Source: CAYGZA01 sp964354135
GTDB lineage: Bacteria > Planctomycetota > Planctomycetia > Pirellulales > Thermoguttaceae
Direction: 5' to 3'
Assembly (NCBI GenBank): GCA_964354135.1
Contig: CAYGZA010000022.1
Coordinates: 1-35,584 of the forward strand
DNA: 35,584 bases
Shown here piece after piece: positions 7,621 to 14,782 of this stretch. A program made the translations under genes and the position numbers. Numbering within the stretch: position 1 is the first letter of the stretch; every line of letters begins with the position of its first letter. Under the pieces are notes generated by a model. The model was not told the origin of the DNA and made no database searches. It saw nothing but the letters and a program-made list of their open reading frames with translations.

Positions 7621-7839
7621 ATGGACCAATCGCTGACCGTTCTTTTGCCGAGGGAAGTCATTGTGGCGCTGGATGAAGCGACTCGGCAGGAGGGCATTTC
7701 CTCGAATGAGCTCGTCGGCAAGGCGCTGAAGCAGTACCTCTTGCTGCGTCAGTACCGACTGTTGCGCGACCGCCTTGTGCCGAAAGCCCAGGAGCAGGGC
7801 ATCTACACGGATCAGGACGTTTTCCACCGCGTCTCATGA
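7621..7839 (+). CDS. RHH-type antitoxin of a PIN toxin pair
   Basis: This 72-residue protein begins MDQSLTVLLPREVIVALDEA, the pattern of a ribbon-helix-helix DNA-binding domain: a short beta strand (SLTVLLP), then two helices (VIVALDEATRQEG and SSNELVGKALKQYLLL). The charged C-terminal tail would bind the toxin. Such antitoxins repress their own operon. The stop overlaps the ATG of the following PIN gene by four bases (ATGA), the usual arrangement. A good sigma-70 promoter lies upstream. The reading frame is intact while the toxin gene is broken, so this may now be an orphan repressor. Confidence 0.85.
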   Translation: MDQSLTVLLPREVIVALDEATRQEGISSNELVGKALKQYLLLRQYRLLRDRLVPKAQEQGIYTDQDVFHRVS

Positions 7840-8055
7840 AGGTAGTGCTCGACACGAACGTGCTCATCGCGGCATTCATCGCGCGCGGCGCGTGCAACGA
7901 GTTGTTCGAACATTGCCTTCAGCACCATCGCATCGTCGCCTCTCCGTCCATCTTGATCGAGTTGCGCGAGCACCTTGCTGGTTCTTCGCGAGTTTCGCGG
8001 CATTCACATTGTTCGGCCAGCGGACTTTGCGGACTTTGAATCGCGTCGTGGCTGA
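7836..8055 (+). pseudogene. PIN-domain toxin with a central deletion and frameshift
   Basis: The frame from 7836 encodes the start of a PIN-domain ribonuclease toxin of the COG1569 type: KVVLDTNVLIAAFIARGACN, with the first catalytic Asp, through to ILIELREHL at residue 47. It then turns to non-homologous sequence. The expected C-terminal end, LLVLREFRGIHIVRPADFAD, is present directly downstream in the +1 frame and stops at 8053-8055. A normal member is about 135-140 residues, so some 60-65 central residues, including the remaining catalytic acidic cluster, are missing and the ends are out of frame. The junction is at about 7976-7981 (caccttgctgg). The product cannot be an active nuclease. 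Confidence 0.85.
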
Positions 8056-8124
8056 GGCAAAGGGGCTCGCGTCGCAGACGGGTTCTCGCTGGGGAGCGTG
8101 TCGGAGGACCGCAGGATCGTGGCT

Positions 8125-9696
8125 TCACTGCGGCTGGGGTAGACGGAGACCGTGCCCGTCAGAGTCGAGGGGCTTCCCCGTGAGCGCATCGCGGACGGCG
8201 TCGAGGAGCTGCCGGTTTCGCTCTTTCTCGGCGGCAGTCGGCACCCGGGTCGGCGGAGGCAGGATTCCGTTGTCCAGGACCGTGTCGGGGCCCAGCACGT
8301 GGATGGCGCCCGCCGCGGGCAGCTCGATGATTAGTTTCCCGTCGGCGGCGTGCCGGCTCGGGCGGGCGACGCCCATCCCTTTCAACACTTGGCCCACTAC
8401 GCCGGGCTCCTCCCAGAGCGTATGGCTCTCCGCATTGAGAACGAGCGCGTTCTTGCCGCGGCGGAGATGGGCGGAGACCGCGGCCACCGCTTCGGCCGGC
8501 AGCTCGCAGTCGTTGTAGGCGAAGACCATCAGGTCGCAAGGCTCCGACAGCCGGTCGCCGGCAAAGGCCCAATAGAAGCGGTTGAGCAGCACCCAGGCGT
8601 GATAGCATCCGTCGGGGTCGGGCGAGCCGAACGCCGCCCGCTCGTATCGCTCGTAGAGCCGGATGCGCGGCGACCGCCACTCGTGGTAGGGCTTGGCCTC
8701 GCGGAGCCGCTCTTCGCCGAGCAGCCAGGCGACCGCCCCGAGCCACAGGCGGTAGTTGTCGGCGTAGTTGACGAAACTCTCGCCGAGCATGTTCTGGTCG
8801 CCGATGACCACAATGCGACCGCGCTTTAGGGACTTGGCCATGACCACGCCGAGCGGGCCGGCCGGCTCCCCCGGATCGCGGCGAAAGTTGCCGAGGAAGC
8901 CCGGCGCGTTCTCCTCGCCGTACATGCCGGCGGACCAGGCGTCGGCCCACGACCGCTCGCCAGTCATCGCCACGGCAAACCTCGGGTCGACGCAGCCGCC
9001 CGTCTGCAGGCCCAGGCACTTCAGATCGGCAGTAACCGGGTGAGGCTTGAACCTGGTGACGGCGATCCAACCCTTGCCGTTTCCCAGGGTGTGCGGCGGC
9101 TCGTCACACGCCGTGTCGGTGTGCGACCGGATGTCCAATTCGGCAAACAGCGGCTGGAGCCGGTGCGCGTGGAAGTAGCAGTTCGAGTGATCGGTGATTA
9201 CCAGGAGCGAGCCGCCCTGAACAACGAACGAGCGGATCGCGGCGATTTCCGAAACCAAGAGCGGCGGCCGCTCCGACGACGCCAGGTTCATAAACAGCAG
9301 TCGGTATCGCGACAACCGCTCCGAATCGAGACGGCCCTCCGTCACGCGATCGCAGGACACGCCGCGCGAGCGGAGATACTCGAACAGGCGGCGATATCCC
9401 GTGGTCTGGTGGTACTCGTAAACTTCGGGCCCCAGGCCGACGGTGGAGAGGTCGTTGGCGTGGATTCCGTCGATCAAGATGCCCCGGGCGCCCTGCCGCT
9501 GGACCGGCAATCGACCGGCCGCTGCGTCCTCCGCGGAAACCGCTCCCGCGGGACCACCGGGATCTGCACGGCCGTCTGCGGCCGGAAGCAGGAATGCCGC
9601 CGCAAGCAACAGCGAGAGAACGGCACGCACCCGAGTCGCGAGCCCGCGCCGCAGGAATCCACCCAGACCGGGAGTAGTCGTCTCACAGACGCTCAT
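8125..9696 (-). CDS. Exported protein with a glutamine-amidotransferase-like (DUF4350-type) domain
   Basis: This 523-residue protein has a signal peptide near residues 23-43 (VRAVLSLLLAAAFLLPAADG). The mature part opens with RGILIDGIHANDLSTVGLGP and continues with a Rossmann-like pattern: RYRLLFMNLASSERPPL, then EIAAIRSFVVQGGSLLVITDHSN. This is the hallmark of class I glutamine-amidotransferase-like proteins and DUF4350 relatives, in which a flexible 'lid' position follows GGSLLVITDH. A second such section includes GRIVVIGDQNMLGESFVNYADN, and a third YNDCELPAEAVAAVSAHLRRGKNALVL. Biochemical function is unknown. I chose the ATG at 9696; the frame stays open to 9825, but that part is encoded by a palindromic repeat. 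The gene is convergent with the broken PIN gene. Confidence 0.72.
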   Translation of the reverse strand: MSVCETTTPGLGGFLRRGLATRVRAVLSLLLAAAFLLPAADGRADPGGPAGAVSAEDAAAGRLPVQRQGARGILIDGIHANDLSTVGLGPEVYEYHQTTGYRRLFEYLRSRGVSCDRVTEGRLDSERLSRYRLLFMNLASSERPPLLVSEIAAIRSFVVQGGSLLVITDHSNCYFHAHRLQPLFAELDIRSHTDTACDEPPHTLGNGKGWIAVTRFKPHPVTADLKCLGLQTGGCVDPRFAVAMTGERSWADAWSAGMYGEENAPGFLGNFRRDPGEPAGPLGVVMAKSLKRGRIVVIGDQNMLGESFVNYADNYRLWLGAVAWLLGEERLREAKPYHEWRSPRIRLYERYERAAFGSPDPDGCYHAWVLLNRFYWAFAGDRLSEPCDLMVFAYNDCELPAEAVAAVSAHLRRGKNALVLNAESHTLWEEPGVVGQVLKGMGVARPSRHAADGKLIIELPAAGAIHVLGPDTVLDNGILPPPTRVPTAAEKERNRQLLDAVRDALTGKPLDSDGHGLRLPQPQ

Positions 9697-9747
9697 GTTC
9701 TGCGGCGGCGGTGTCTCATAAACGGCAGGAATTCGGGCACGTCTCGC

Positions 9748-9780
9748 AGACTTCCGAAGTCTCCAAGACTTCGGAAGTCT
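9748..9780. repeat. Palindromic repeat family A, copy 1
   Basis: AGACTTCCGAAGTCT (9748-9762) and its reverse complement AGACTTCGGAAGTCT (9766-9780) are separated by CCA. Each 15-base arm is itself a perfect inverted repeat around one central base. The copy lies 52 bases upstream of the start of the minus-strand exported-protein gene. Confidence 0.95.
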
Positions 9781-9796
9781 TATTGGCTCACCACAA

Positions 9797-9825
9797 TAGA
9801 TACGTTTCTCGGGGCTCCAAATCAA
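9797..9825 (-). promoter_or_regulatory. Possible promoter of the exported amidotransferase-like gene
   Basis: On the minus strand TTGATT (9825-9820) and TATCTA (9802-9797) are separated by 17 bases. The match is moderate. If used, the transcript leader would contain palindromic repeat A. Confidence 0.3.
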
Positions 9826-9885
9826 GGTTACCGCGAGGCAACTGCCGGAGTCGGGGTGCGTCGGGGCTCCTAAACGACATTGCGT

Positions 9886-9981
9886 GATTCCGGGAGGGCG
9901 AGGCTCCTGCCGAGCCGGGCAAGAAACGCGAGTCTGGCGGCCAGAAGTGCGGCTCGGCAGGAGCCTCGCCCTCCCGGAATC
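9886..9981. repeat. Long inverted repeat family B, copy 1
   Basis: Perfect 31-base arms (9886-9916 and 9951-9981) flank a 34-base loop. The arms start gattccgggagggcgaggct. In translation this family gives the strings REGEAPAEP and GSAGASPS, familiar from planctomycete genomes. A second copy is at 33531-33616. Confidence 0.95.
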
Positions 9982-10048
9982 GTGAAACCCTGTTTAGTCC
10001 CCTTCTGTGCGCCGGAAATCCCGGCCGGACCTGACGGGCGAGGCTCGC

Positions 10049-10077
10049 TTTCATCGGGTCGGTGAGGCAGGTATGAT
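10049..10077 (+). promoter_or_regulatory. Possible promoter of the TolB-like operon
   Basis: TATGAT (10072-10077) has a weak TTTCAT (10049-10054) 17 bases upstream. The ATG of the TolB-like gene lies about 65 bases further on. Confidence 0.3.
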
Positions 10078-10142
10078 AGAAGGATTCGTCCCGGGATTAC
10101 GGACAACGACAATCGCGCACAGGTTTGAGCGGGAGCATCGAG

Positions 10143-11192
10143 ATGACGGGTAAAGCGGTGGATTGGATGCTGGCCCTGCTCCTGGGGACCGGGCTGTCTG
10201 CGGCCTTTGCCGATCCTCCGGCACGCGACGAGCCCACGGCCGCGCTGGCCCGCGAAGTCCGAGACAAGGGCTGGATCGTCTACGGCGCCCGCGGCGAGAA
10301 CGGCACGTGGGACCTCTACGTCTCGCGGCCCGACGGCTCCCGGCGGCGGAACCTGACCAACACGCCGGACTTCGAAGAAGGGGCGCCGCGGTTCTCGCCG
10401 GACGGCAAGAAGATGCTCTACCGCCGCACGCCCAGAGGAACCGTCATCAGCCACGACAAGTGGGGATTCCAGGGCCAGCTCATTCTCGCCAACGCCGATG
10501 GTAGCAGGCCCGAACCCGTCGGCGAAGACAAGCAGTTTCCCTGGGCCAGTTGGTCGCCGGACGGAAAGCAGATCGCCTGCCTGACCCTGAAGGGGATCGA
10601 GATCGTGGACCTGGCCACGAAGAACGTCGTCCGCAAGCTGCCGCGGAGCGGGGTGTATCAGCAGGTGTTCTGGTCGCCCGACGGAAAGTGGTTTTGCGGG
10701 GTGGCCAACCACCTGGGAGAGATGTGGGCGGTCGCCCGGCTGAGCGCCGCCACCGGTCAACTCAACGCGGTCCACAGGTTCCAGAGCTGCACGCCGGACT
10801 GGTTCCCGGATTCAGAGCGGATCGTCTTTTCTTCCCGTCCCGGGGGCCAGCCCGGGGGCGGCGGCTACGGCTGGACCCAACTTTGGATGGCCGACGGGGA
10901 GGGGAAGAAGTCGCAACTGGTCTACGGCGAGGACGGGCGGCACATTTACGGCGGCGGGCTTTCGCCGGACGGCAAGTACGTCGTCTTCTCCCGCGGGCTG
11001 GTCGACGGGGGTGGCTCGGAATCGTCCGGGGCCCCGCTCTGCCTCATGCGCCTGAGCGACGCCCCGACGATCGCCGGCCAGAGCAAGGACCTCCGCAAGG
11101 TCCACCCCCGCACGAAGGACGGCCCGGTGCTCCCGTTCGGCGAGGGCTGGGAGCCCTGCTGGACTTACGCCGACGTGGGGGCCGCGAAATGA
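10143..11192 (+). CDS. Exported TolB-like (PD40) beta-propeller protein
   Basis: This 349-residue protein has an N-terminal signal peptide (WMLALLLGTGLSAAFA, residues about 8-23), then a TolB-type propeller made of PD40/WD40-like blades. Blade signatures are RFSPDGKKMLYRR, SWSPDGKQIACLT, FWSPDGKWFCGVA and GLSPDGKYVVFSR, with TPDWFPDSERIVFSS as a variant. TolB-like propellers act as protein-binding or sugar-binding scaffolds outside the cytoplasmic membrane; no enzyme motif is visible. The ATG at 10143 was chosen over an upstream TTG because the signal peptide follows it directly. Its stop overlaps the ATG of the lipoprotein gene (ATGA). The C-terminal 51 residues resemble a gene fragment at 14508-14747. 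Confidence 0.82.
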   Translation: MTGKAVDWMLALLLGTGLSAAFADPPARDEPTAALAREVRDKGWIVYGARGENGTWDLYVSRPDGSRRRNLTNTPDFEEGAPRFSPDGKKMLYRRTPRGTVISHDKWGFQGQLILANADGSRPEPVGEDKQFPWASWSPDGKQIACLTLKGIEIVDLATKNVVRKLPRSGVYQQVFWSPDGKWFCGVANHLGEMWAVARLSAATGQLNAVHRFQSCTPDWFPDSERIVFSSRPGGQPGGGGYGWTQLWMADGEGKKSQLVYGEDGRHIYGGGLSPDGKYVVFSRGLVDGGGSESSGAPLCLMRLSDAPTIAGQSKDLRKVHPRTKDGPVLPFGEGWEPCWTYADVGAAK

Positions 11193-11695
11193 CCCGTACA
11201 AGACCAGACTTCCGAAGTCTCCAAGACTTCGGAAGTCTTTGCTCCATGCTCGGGGTATGGCTTCTTGCCGCTCTGTGCCTTAGTTCCTGCTCGCGCGAGG
11301 CCGACACCGGCGAAGACGCCGAGGTCACCCGCCGCGGCAGTTGCGAAGTAACCGCCCAACTGGTGGAGATCCGCGGCACCTTTCCGAACCTCCCCAACTA
11401 CGACTATGCCTTCGTGATGAAGTACAAGGTCCTCCAGGTCCATCGCGGGCAGGTCGAGGGCGACACGATCTACGTGGCCCACTACAATCCGCACAAGCCG
11501 CGGGCCGCCGCTGCGGATGCCCGGGTCGAGGCCATCGGCGGCAACCTCGCGCAGTTCGAGCCGGAGGACGAGCACCGCATGGCCCTGGAGGTCCCGATCG
11601 ACGATTACTACATGGGCCCGATCGTCAACCGATACTTCAAGGAGTGGAAGGGGCCGATCCACTGGGCCGCGTGGACGAATCGGGTCGCCAAGTAG
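11189..11695 (+). CDS. Lipoprotein of unknown function
   Basis: The frame overlaps the end of the TolB-like gene by four bases and encodes 168 residues. A lipoprotein signal (MLGVWLLAALCLSSC, lipobox LSSC) begins at residue 20. The first 19 residues are encoded partly by palindromic repeat A, so translation could start at the second ATG (11246) instead. The mature part (VTAQLVEIRGTFPNLPNYDY, KYKVLQVHRGQVEGDTIYV) looks like a beta-rich domain; the strings IYVAHYNPHKPR and WKGPIHWAAW are notable, but I do not recognise the family. It lies 6 bases before the MBOAT gene and probably belongs to the same transcript, so a part in surface-polymer modification is possible by context only. Confidence 0.78.
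   Translation: MTRTRPDFRSLQDFGSLCSMLGVWLLAALCLSSCSREADTGEDAEVTRRGSCEVTAQLVEIRGTFPNLPNYDYAFVMKYKVLQVHRGQVEGDTIYVAHYNPHKPRAAAADARVEAIGGNLAQFEPEDEHRMALEVPIDDYYMGPIVNRYFKEWKGPIHWAAWTNRVAK
11206..11238. repeat. Palindromic repeat family A, copy 2
   Basis: This copy is identical to those at 9748 and 32323 (two 15-base arms and CCA spacer). It lies inside the 5' end of the lipoprotein frame and encodes FRSLQDFGSL, ending 8 bases before the ATG at 11246. Confidence 0.95.
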
Positions 11696-11701
11696 CCATC
11701 T

Positions 11702-13102
11702 ATGGTCTTCACCACGCGGGTCTTCGTCTTCTACTTCCTGCCGGTGGTGTTGCTCGTCTATTACTCGCTGCCCGGTAAGCGGAACCTTTTCCTCCTGGCG
11801 GCCAGCTACGTCTTCTACGGTTGGTACCAGCCGTGGTTTGTGCTCTTGATGCTGGCCGCCACGGTGATCAACTACCTCTGCGGCCTGGTCATGGCGAGGG
11901 CGGGCGCCGGCCCGCAGCGGCGACTGCTGGCTATCACGGTCTCCGTGACCGCCAGCCTCGCGCTCTTGGGCTTCTTCAAGTACGCGATGTTCTTCCAGGG
12001 GAACCTCAACCGGCTCGTGGAGGTCTTCGGGAGCGGCGCATTGCCGGTGCTTCAGGTCGCCTTGCCGGCGGGGATCTCGTTCTACATCTTCCACTGCCTG
12101 AGCTACACGATCGACGTGTACCGGCGCGACGCCCCACCGGTCCGCTCGTTTACGGACTTCGCCCTGTTCGTTGCCCTCTTCCCGCAGCTCATTGCCGGGC
12201 CGATCCTCCGCTACCATGTCCTGGCCGGCCAACTGGTCTCCCGGGCGCACACGCTGGAGAAGCTCGCCACCGGCGTGGGGATCTTCATCCTGGGGTTTGC
12301 CAAGAAGGTCCTCCTGGCCAACAAGATCGGCCCGGTGGCCGACGCGGTCTTCGCCGCCGAATCGCCGGATGCCCTGGCCGCCTGGTTCGGCGTGATCGCC
12401 TACGCCTTCCAGATATACTTTGATTTCTCGGGGTATTCCGACATGGCGATCGGCCTGGGGCGGATGCTCGGCTTCGAGTTCCCCAAGAACTTCGACGGCC
12501 CTTACCGGTCCGAGAGCATCACCGAGTTCTGGCGGCGGTGGCACATCTCGCTCTCCAGCTTCTTGCGCGATTATCTCTACATCCCGCTGGGCGGCAACCG
12601 CAAGGGACCGCGGCGGACCTACGTCAACCTGGCGGTGGTGATGCTCCTGGGCGGCCTCTGGCACGGGGCCAATTGGACCTTCGTGGTTTGGGGGGCCTAC
12701 CACGGCGGGCTCTTGGTGCTGGAGCGGGCACTGGGCAAACAGAGCCTCTACCACCGTCTTCCGCGCCCGGTCCGAATCCTGGCCACCTTCGTGCTGGTGC
12801 TGTTCTCCTGGGTCCTCTTCCGTGCCGGGAACCTGGGCGAAGCGGTGCGGTACCTGGGCGCGATGTTCGGCGGTGCGCCGCTCCACGCGAGCACCGCCTT
12901 GCTCGGAGCAGTGATCTACACCCGCGGCTACTGGCTCCTGATGGGGCTTTGCGCCCTGTTGGCGTTTTCTCCGGTGCAGGGCTTCGATTGGGCGAAAAGG
13001 ATCACTTGGCCCAAGGTCGTCATCTTGGCCGTCTTGTTCTACCTGTCGATTGCCACGATGTTCGTCCAGGCGTTCAACCCCTTTCTGTACTTCCAGTTCT
13101 AG
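11702..13102 (+). CDS. MBOAT family O-acyltransferase (AlgI-like)
   Basis: This 466-residue membrane protein begins MVFTTRVFVFYFLPVVLLVY and is hydrophobic throughout, with about ten or more membrane segments. The MBOAT hallmarks are present: the motif YFDFSGYSDMAIGLGRMLGF, the ITEFWRRWHISLSSFLRDYL loop and the active-site histidine H321 in GGLWHGANWTFVVWGAYHG. AlgI-type MBOATs move acetyl groups across the inner membrane to an extracytoplasmic acetyltransferase that modifies exported polysaccharides such as alginate. The gene directly downstream encodes an AlgJ/AlgX-like protein, as in such systems. No polymer synthesis genes are visible nearby, so the acceptor is unknown. Length is normal for the family. 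Confidence 0.93.
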   Translation: MVFTTRVFVFYFLPVVLLVYYSLPGKRNLFLLAASYVFYGWYQPWFVLLMLAATVINYLCGLVMARAGAGPQRRLLAITVSVTASLALLGFFKYAMFFQGNLNRLVEVFGSGALPVLQVALPAGISFYIFHCLSYTIDVYRRDAPPVRSFTDFALFVALFPQLIAGPILRYHVLAGQLVSRAHTLEKLATGVGIFILGFAKKVLLANKIGPVADAVFAAESPDALAAWFGVIAYAFQIYFDFSGYSDMAIGLGRMLGFEFPKNFDGPYRSESITEFWRRWHISLSSFLRDYLYIPLGGNRKGPRRTYVNLAVVMLLGGLWHGANWTFVVWGAYHGGLLVLERALGKQSLYHRLPRPVRILATFVLVLFSWVLFRAGNLGEAVRYLGAMFGGAPLHASTALLGAVIYTRGYWLLMGLCALLAFSPVQGFDWAKRITWPKVVILAVLFYLSIATMFVQAFNPFLYFQF

Positions 13103-13111
13103 GAGCATGCC

Positions 13112-14407
13112 GTGACCAAGGACAAGGTGAGGCAGGGAGCGCTCGCGGTGGCGTTTCTCACGGCGATCTTCAGCGTGGGACTTACGCAGGTCGGCATCGA
13201 ACTTAGCCGGCGAGAGCGGCCGCGGATTGCGAACCTGTTCCGCAAACCGCCGACCGAGGCGAACCTCCGCTCCCTGGAGAAGCAACTCGACGACGCCTGC
13301 TGGTTCGCTGAGCGGATCCGGCCCTGGGTGCAATACGCGCAGTTTATCGTCCTCGGCGACTGCGGCGACAAGGCCGTGAAGGGCCGCGACGGCTGGTTCT
13401 TCTACAAGCCGGAGGTGCAGTACTTGATCGAAAGATCAAGGGGTCGGGAGTCTTCTTCCGGGAGAAGCCAGCAGGTGAAAGGACCTGTCGCCGAAGAAGA
13501 AGACTCCCGACCCCTTCTACCTTTGCCGGAAGTCCGGGACGACCCGGCCTCCGTCATCGTCTCCTTCCGCGATCAACTTGCCGCCCGGAAGATTGCCCTC
13601 CTGGTCGTGCCGGCCCCCAACAAGGCGAGCGTCTACCCGGAAATGCTCTCCGCCCGGGCCGGAGCGTCCGGCGAGCCGGTCAGTCGGTCTACGCGCAAGC
13701 TGCTTGAACAATTGGAGGCGGCCGGGGTTGAAGTCGTCGATTTGTTCGCCGTCTTCGCCAAGGCAAAGGCTGAGACGCCGCCGGACCGCCGGGTCGCGCT
13801 CTACCTCGCCCGGGACACCCATTGGTCGCCGGAGGGAATGCACTTGGCAGCCCGGGCCGTGGCGCAAAGGGTTCTCCAGCGCGGCTGGGTCGAACGAGGC
13901 ACCGCCCGCTTCGATCTGAGACCGGTCACCGTGAAGCGCCGGGGCGACGTCCTCCAGATGACTCGGGTGCCACAGATCGAGCGGCGTTTTCCGCCCGAGG
14001 AAATCGTGTGTAGCCAAGTGATCCGGAGCGGAGAAAAAGGGGTCAGAACTCTTTTTCCGGGAGAGGAGGTGATCGTCTTGGGGGATCCGTCACGGAAAAA
14101 GACTTCTGACCCCTTTTTCCTCTATCGCGACGACCCGGCGTCGCCGGTTCTCGTGCTGGGCGACAGCTTCCTGCGGATCTACCAGCAGGACGAGCCGCGC
14201 TCCGCGGGCTTCATCGCCCATCTGGCCTGCGAACTTGGGTTCCCGCTTGCATCGCTCGTGAACGACGGGGGAGGCTCCACGCTGGTCCGTCAGGACCTGT
14301 ACCGCAAGCCGGCCCTGCTCGCCGGCAAGAGGCTCGTTATCTGGGAGTTCGTCGAGCGGGACATCCGCTACGGCACCGAAGGATGGCAGGACGTGGCGCT
14401 GCCGTGA
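13112..14407 (+). CDS. AlgJ/AlgX-like SGNH acetyltransferase
   Basis: This 431-residue protein starts at a GTG with GGAG about 7 nt upstream and has one N-terminal membrane segment (residues about 9-27), placing the rest outside the cytoplasmic membrane. The family signature GRDGWFFYKPEVQYLIE is near residues 91-107. The SGNH catalytic residues are visible: D235 and H237 in RDTHWSPEGMHLAA, and S352 in VLGDSFLRIY. Together with the MBOAT gene 9 bases upstream, it probably acetylates an exported polysaccharide. Two hairpin-forming repeats lie in frame, adding about 26 residues near position 110-135 and about 29 residues near position 308-336, yet the frame and catalytic residues are intact. Confidence 0.88.
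   Translation: MTKDKVRQGALAVAFLTAIFSVGLTQVGIELSRRERPRIANLFRKPPTEANLRSLEKQLDDACWFAERIRPWVQYAQFIVLGDCGDKAVKGRDGWFFYKPEVQYLIERSRGRESSSGRSQQVKGPVAEEEDSRPLLPLPEVRDDPASVIVSFRDQLAARKIALLVVPAPNKASVYPEMLSARAGASGEPVSRSTRKLLEQLEAAGVEVVDLFAVFAKAKAETPPDRRVALYLARDTHWSPEGMHLAARAVAQRVLQRGWVERGTARFDLRPVTVKRRGDVLQMTRVPQIERRFPPEEIVCSQVIRSGEKGVRTLFPGEEVIVLGDPSRKKTSDPFFLYRDDPASPVLVLGDSFLRIYQQDEPRSAGFIAHLACELGFPLASLVNDGGGSTLVRQDLYRKPALLAGKRLVIWEFVERDIRYGTEGWQDVALP
13438..13516. repeat. In-frame hairpin repeat (family C) in the AlgX-like gene, copy 1
   Basis: Perfect 21-base arms (13438-13458 and 13496-13516) starting aaggggtcgggagtcttctt flank a 37-base loop. The element is translated in frame as part of a charged, non-conserved stretch (RGRESSSGRSQQVKGPVAEE). 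A small cttgatc/gatcaag inverted repeat abuts it upstream. Confidence 0.92.
14033..14119. repeat. In-frame hairpin repeat (family C) in the AlgX-like gene, copy 2
   Basis: Arms of 27 bases (14033-14059 and 14093-14119) with one mismatch flank a 33-base loop. The core aaaaaggggtcagaactctt is similar to copy 1 and to the REP-like ggggtc elements of many bacteria. It encodes EKGVRTLFPGEEVIVLGD and part of the next segment in frame. Confidence 0.92.
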
Positions 14408-14431
14408 TGCTGAATGCTCTCGGCTGAACGA

Positions 14432-14492
14432 GTAGGTTATGCTTTAGCATAACATGCGGTCACGTGGGACGTTATGCTGAAGCATAACCTAC
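14432..14492. terminator. Inverted repeat after the AlgX-like gene, possible bidirectional terminator
   Basis: Arms of 22 bases (14432-14453 and 14471-14492), starting gtaggttatgctttagcata, pair with one mismatch. Each arm also contains a smaller tatgct/agcata palindrome. It sits between the converging AlgX-like gene and the minus-strand propeller fragment. There is no T tract, so it may be a dispersed repeat rather than a classical terminator. Confidence 0.5.
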
Positions 14493-14507
14493 GCGGGACT
14501 GCGCGGG

Positions 14508-14747
14508 TCATTGCTTCCCGAAGACCTCGCTGTAGGTCCAGTGCGGCTCCCAGCCCCGGGAGAGGTCCAGCACCGGCCCGGTTTTCGCATCGGGGTACGT
14601 CTTGCGCAGAACGTCGCTCGCAGCGCCGACGATCGGGGCATCACCAAACCGCATCAGGGCCATCGTGGTTTGCGAATTGTCCACCTTGCCCAGGTCCTGC
14701 CGGGATCGCGTGAAGAGAACGTACCTGTCGTAGGTGTTGTTGTCCAC
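14508..14747 (-). pseudogene. C-terminal fragment of a TolB-like propeller protein
   Basis: This 79-codon frame encodes MALMRFGDAPIVGAASDVLR and then GPVLDLSRGWEPHWTYSEV, which lines up with the last 51 residues of the TolB-like protein at 10143-11192 (LCLMRLSDAPTIAGQSKDLR, then GPVLPFGEGWEPCWTYADV), roughly 45% identical by eye. No signal peptide or earlier blades are present upstream, where the DUF1080-like gene ends only 35 bases away. It is therefore a truncated relative and probably not functional. A short GTG start at 14747 exists, but nothing suggests translation. Confidence 0.7.
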
Positions 14748-14782
14748 CGCTGCGTCTCTCTTTGCTGAGAAGAGGGCAGCCT

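Noticed and set aside
11165..13333. A minus-strand frame of 722 codons opposite the lipoprotein and MBOAT genes
   Set aside because: It is antisense to genes with clear lipobox and MBOAT motifs, and its composition is dominated by Arg, Gly, Glu and Pro without any domain.
14033..14119. The inverted repeat as a transcription terminator
   Set aside because: It lies inside a continuous reading frame with catalytic residues on both sides.
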